From positions 1-34,804 of the forward strand of contig NZ_QYBB01000040.1 in NCBI RefSeq assembly GCF_004137685.1: a DNA stretch of 34,804 nt. The letters run 5' to 3'. This stretch comes from Lichenibacterium minor. Lineage in GTDB: Bacteria > Pseudomonadota > Alphaproteobacteria > Rhizobiales > Beijerinckiaceae. Position numbers and translations under genes: made by a program. How positions within the stretch are numbered: the stretch's first letter is position 1; every line of letters begins with the position of its first letter. The notes beneath the pieces are model-generated. The model saw only the letters and a program-made list of their open reading frames with translations, did not search any database and was not told the origin of the DNA. This document shows, piece after piece, positions 32,568 through 34,804 of the stretch.

Positions 32568-32786
32568 TCAATCAACCTCCTCGTCGTCGTTGAACCGACC
32601 ACCCATGATCGCGATGGCGGCCCTTGCGGCGCGCTCCGCCTTGTCGCGGTCGCCGGTGATCTGCCCGTCGCGGACGAACCGGCCCTGGGGATCTTCATAG
32701 ATCGTCCAGTGCCATCGCTCACCGGGCGAACCGTCCCTGATCGGGCGCACGTTGAAGATCATGAGACGGCGCGCCGCGGTTCTCAT
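32568..32786 (-). CDS. Small protein, fourth gene of the ATGA cassette
   Basis: 72 residues from ATG 32786, which overlaps the previous stop by 4 bases. Two Trp/aromatic strands (RWHWTIYEDPQGRFVRDGQ) are followed by a long helix (DRDKAERAARAAIAIMGG) and an acidic tail. The strand-strand-helix order, with W at the start of the strands and A-x-x-A spacing in the helix, resembles the C-terminal half of the first cassette gene and of the gene at 33953. It may be a diverged member of the same family. Function unknown. Confidence 0.6.
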   Translation of the reverse strand: MRTAARRLMIFNVRPIRDGSPGERWHWTIYEDPQGRFVRDGQITGDRDKAERAARAAIAIMGGRFNDDEEVD

Positions 32787-33001
32787 CGGCTGAGCCACTC
32801 CCGGAGCTTGCCTTTCTCGAGGAGGAGGTGGGCATGGGTGTTGGACGTCATGAACTCCGCGCCGCACGGGCGCACGATCTTGCCTTCGCGTTCGGCGTCC
32901 GCGTAGGCGAGGCAGACAGCCTCCGGGGCACCGTCGAGCGTTCGGAACAGGTGCTGCATGAGCCGCTGCTGCGGGGATGCCGAGCCGAACCATCGCTTCA
33001 A
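32783..33001 (-). CDS. Small protein, third gene of the ATGA cassette
   Basis: 72 residues from ATG 33001. A helical N-terminus (SPQQRLMQHLFRTLDGAPE) precedes an AVCLAYADAEREGKIVRP segment and a Lys/Arg-rich end (LLLEKGKLREWLSR). No family recognised. It overlaps both neighbours by ATGA (32783-32786 and 32998-33001). Confidence 0.6.
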   Translation of the reverse strand: MKRWFGSASPQQRLMQHLFRTLDGAPEAVCLAYADAEREGKIVRPCGAEFMTSNTHAHLLLEKGKLREWLSR

Positions 33002-33153
33002 TGCATCCTCCGTCGGGCCAACTGCCAGAGCACGGCCTCGCAGAGACGGAGAAGCCGGTCGTGCCTCTCCTGCCGTGTGAGGATGCGAGCGGCCGTCAGC
33101 GACTGCGCTTGTAGTGGCATCGCTCCACCCTTCGGAGGTGCGTCGGGCGTCAT
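32998..33153 (-). CDS. Small protein, second gene of the ATGA cassette (51 aa)
   Basis: 51 residues from ATG 33153; the frame is open to 33270 but that part overlaps the first gene. The product is mostly one basic helix (ARILTRQERHDRLLRLCEAV, then LWQLARRRMH), a possible nucleic-acid-binding or dimerization helix. It overlaps both neighbours by ATGA. Evidence for reality is the overlap chain rather than homology. Confidence 0.5.
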   Translation of the reverse strand: MTPDAPPKGGAMPLQAQSLTAARILTRQERHDRLLRLCEAVLWQLARRRMH

Positions 33154-33422
33154 GGCCTGATGTCCTGAGCCGTCAAGGCCTTGCGTCCGGCCGCGTAGGC
33201 GGCTTTCGAGGTCGAAAATTCCGCATGGCTCCTGTCGAGCACGATGGCGCCGAAGCGACGGATTTCCCAACCGAACTGCAGGGCCGCGCCTGGGAGCCGA
33301 ACCACGAAAACGTCTGGCGCTTCCCGCGGAAGCGTCTCCTCCCTTTTGCGCCTTCTCGCCTCTATGGCGGCTACTCGGGCAGCTTCCGTGAAGTGACGTC
33401 GATTGGGCTTGCAGAGAGGCAT
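33150..33422 (-). CDS. Small protein, first gene of the ATGA cassette; paralog of the 33953 gene
   Basis: 90 residues from ATG 33422, selected for GGAG about 10 bases upstream; a longer start at 33467 has none. A basic N-terminal helix (RHFTEAARVAAIEARRRKRE) is followed by strands (DVFVVRLPG; WEIRRFGAIVLDRS) and a C-terminal helix (KAAYAAGRKAL). The protein at 33953-34252 on the plus strand shares this plan and many residues: FTEAARxAAxEARRxKRE, VFVVR/LFIVR, WExRRFG, and a last helix AxxGxxAL. The basic helix suggests nucleic-acid or protein binding. Leads the four-gene cassette. Confidence 0.65.
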   Translation of the reverse strand: MPLCKPNRRHFTEAARVAAIEARRRKREETLPREAPDVFVVRLPGAALQFGWEIRRFGAIVLDRSHAEFSTSKAAYAAGRKALTAQDIRP

Positions 33423-33952
33423 GTCACTGAGGCTCCACGATGAACACCTGTTCATGTTGCATGACATGCGATTTTGCGTTGCATCAAATATTAAGAGGTC
33501 CTTGAGAAAAGAAAATTATCATACGGTCGGGCATATTTTCCTGATCGTCGGTTTCGTAGCCCAGCATGAGTTTGTCAATCATGTTATATTCACGTTATTT
33601 TACACATTCGTCAATATGCAAACACGCCAGAATCATTCGGGCCGACCAGCGAAAACTTGGAACCACCTTCGATATCTCGAGCTTGAGCCTACGCGCCTTC
33701 GGGCGCCGCCCCTCGTGGGCGTTTCCTCCCTAGACTTGGGCCGCTCGCCGCGAGGCTGGGCGGCCTCTTTCGTTCTGCCCAGCCTCTCCAACATCCACCC
33801 ACCTTGACGGCCGCACGCAAGGTCCGATGTTCCGTGCGAGGGCTTAACGGTCGCTCCGCGACCCTCTGCCACGAAGGCAACTGATCGGAGTGACCTATGA
33901 CGCGGCATCTGTATGGTGACGCCGCAGTCAGTGGCAGATCGTAGGGGAGTCA
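33423..33952. promoter_or_regulatory. AT-rich divergent spacer between the two paralogs
   Basis: About 33465-33640 is unusually AT-rich for this window (TATATTCACGTTATTTTACA), with GTTGCAT repeated at 33455 and 33478 and a CATGTTGCATGACATG inverted repeat near 33452-33467. About 33690-33800 changes abruptly to GC-rich DNA with GCGCC-TTCG-GGCGC hairpin sequence. Both divergent transcripts must start here. An origin, partition site or operator is possible. No protein gene is convincing, although weak frames cross it on both strands. Confidence 0.4.
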
Positions 33953-34252
33953 ATGTCGTCGCCTCCGAAGTCGAGTCGCCAGTTCACTGAGGCCGCACGG
34001 CTTGCTGCCGCCGAAGCTCGCAGGGCAAAGCGAGAGGGTCCGGATGATTTCGGCGTCCCGGAGCTGTTCATCGTCAGGAAAGGCAATCGTGGTTTCACCT
34101 GGGAGCTTCGTCGGTTTGGCGGAATGGAGCTTCAACGCGGTTCCGAGACGTTCTCCGATGCGGCCTCGGCGCGGGCCGACGGTGAAGAGGCCCTGGTCAC
34201 GTTGCTCGCCAGTGCTGATCTGCCGACATTCGAACGGAGTCGGAAAGGGTAG
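33953..34252 (+). CDS. Small protein, paralog of the first cassette gene
   Basis: 99 residues from ATG 33953 with GGGGAG three bases upstream. Basic helix first (RQFTEAARLAAAEARRAKRE), then strands PELFIVRKGNRGFTWELRRFGG and MELQRGSETFS, then helix ASARADGEEALVTLL. It is clearly homologous to the 33150-33422 product, but on the opposite strand and without the three partner genes. Such a divergent paralog pair could regulate a shared promoter, or reflect duplication by inversion. Function unknown. Confidence 0.65.
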   Translation: MSSPPKSSRQFTEAARLAAAEARRAKREGPDDFGVPELFIVRKGNRGFTWELRRFGGMELQRGSETFSDAASARADGEEALVTLLASADLPTFERSRKG

Positions 34253-34804
34253 GCAAGCTCACTTTGACCCGTTCTGAGACCATCAGCGACTCCGGCATCT
34301 CACGCCCGGTCTGCTCCCTTCATCAGGTAGGAAGCGCACGCTCTCCGTCTCCGGGGTGTCCTGCATCAGCCTGACCGTGCAGTCCTTCACCAGGGCCGAT
34401 CCTCCAAGATCACCTATCGGGGCACGGTAGACCCGGTCTGAACCAGAACGGCATTCGCCTGGTGCTGCCGGCGTGCCATGTCGTCCACGGCCCGCAGGAC
34501 GATGCACAGATCACGAAGGCACCAGAGGCGCCGAACTGCGATGGCTCCGTAGAAAGGGCGGGAGTAGCGATGGGGCTTGAAGATACGGGCTGCCACGGTC
34601 GAATCGTCCGAACCTCAGGCAGGGACGGTCGGCATCAAACTTGACGGTGCTGACCACGCCCTTCGGCATGGATGCGTTGACTGCGCTCATCCGCAGGATG
34701 ATCGAGGTGGGGAACGAGACTCGACGACGATCACGTCCGTCAAGGTGGTGGAGTTTGGTCTGGTGCTCACCGCGGCTCCTGACGGGTCTCAGGCTGCGAT
34801 GTGG
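34253..34804. other. Region of doubtful short frames at the window end
   Basis: No secure gene. On the minus strand a GTG at 34596 opens 60 codons (VLRAVDDMARRQHQANAVL has a protein-like look). A GTG near 34397 with GGAGG 9 bases upstream opens about 36 codons (VKDCTVRLMQDTPETESVRF). Both are too weak to list as genes, and the window ends before any longer frame can be judged. Confidence 0.25.

Noticed and set aside
1..34804. CRISPR array, tRNA or rRNA genes
   Set aside because: No regularly spaced direct repeats, no cloverleaf-like sequence or CCA-ending arms, and no conserved rRNA blocks were seen on reading.

Overview
The window is high-GC alphaproteobacterial DNA. GC-rich codon use, the families present and an EcfG-like promoter fit the Rhizobiales, and the overall style resembles Methylobacterium or Methylorubrum; the genus is inferred, not shown. 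It reads as a mosaic accessory region (mobilizable plasmid or integrated element). Cargo modules are separated by broken genes, insertion-sequence remnants and mobilization genes.

Layout. 1-3175: a catabolic fragment (5'-truncated TetR regulator, MFS transporter, amidohydrolase) cut at both ends. 3175-8041: a mobilization module with a large MobA/MOBQ-type relaxase on the minus strand, a candidate oriT at its 5' end, and a small divergent gene. 8042-10677: an ATGA-coupled pair of unknown genes, then an IS66 remnant fused to another 5'-truncated TetR gene. 10678-15401: an AT-richer spacer, a LysR regulator, a tiny membrane ORF, a PilZ protein, and pxpABC (5-oxoprolinase) on the minus strand. 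15769-22875: three large c-di-GMP proteins on the plus strand. The first two are translationally coupled and share a homologous GAF domain: a GAF-PAS-GGDEF-EAL protein whose GGDEF looks dead, then a PDC-PAS-GGDEF-GAF cyclase whose active site looks intact. The third is a membrane GGDEF-EAL protein. 22797-24836: an EamA exporter downstream of a protein with remote similarity to isocyanide synthases. 25058-27335: small ORFs, a stand-alone CheB methylesterase and a Crp/Fnr regulator with a nonsense codon near its N-terminus and a 13-base C/G tract over its ribosome-binding region. 27593-27782: abutting fragments of an EAL gene and a GH15 gene. 28062-32107: an ATGA-coupled operon (small protein, SMP-30/gluconolactonase-like protein, histidine phosphatase), then a DUF4142 protein and a secreted esterase. 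32568-34252: four tiny minus-strand genes chained by ATGA overlaps, facing a paralog of the first gene across an AT-rich spacer.

Themes. Cyclic-di-GMP signalling is dense: three GGDEF/EAL proteins, a PilZ receptor and a decayed EAL fragment. Broken genes at module boundaries are frequent. No rRNA, tRNA, CRISPR array, replication initiator, complete transposase or type IV coupling protein was recognised. The best candidates for undescribed biology are the four-gene ATGA cassette with its paralog, and the isocyanide-synthase-like gene with its exporter.
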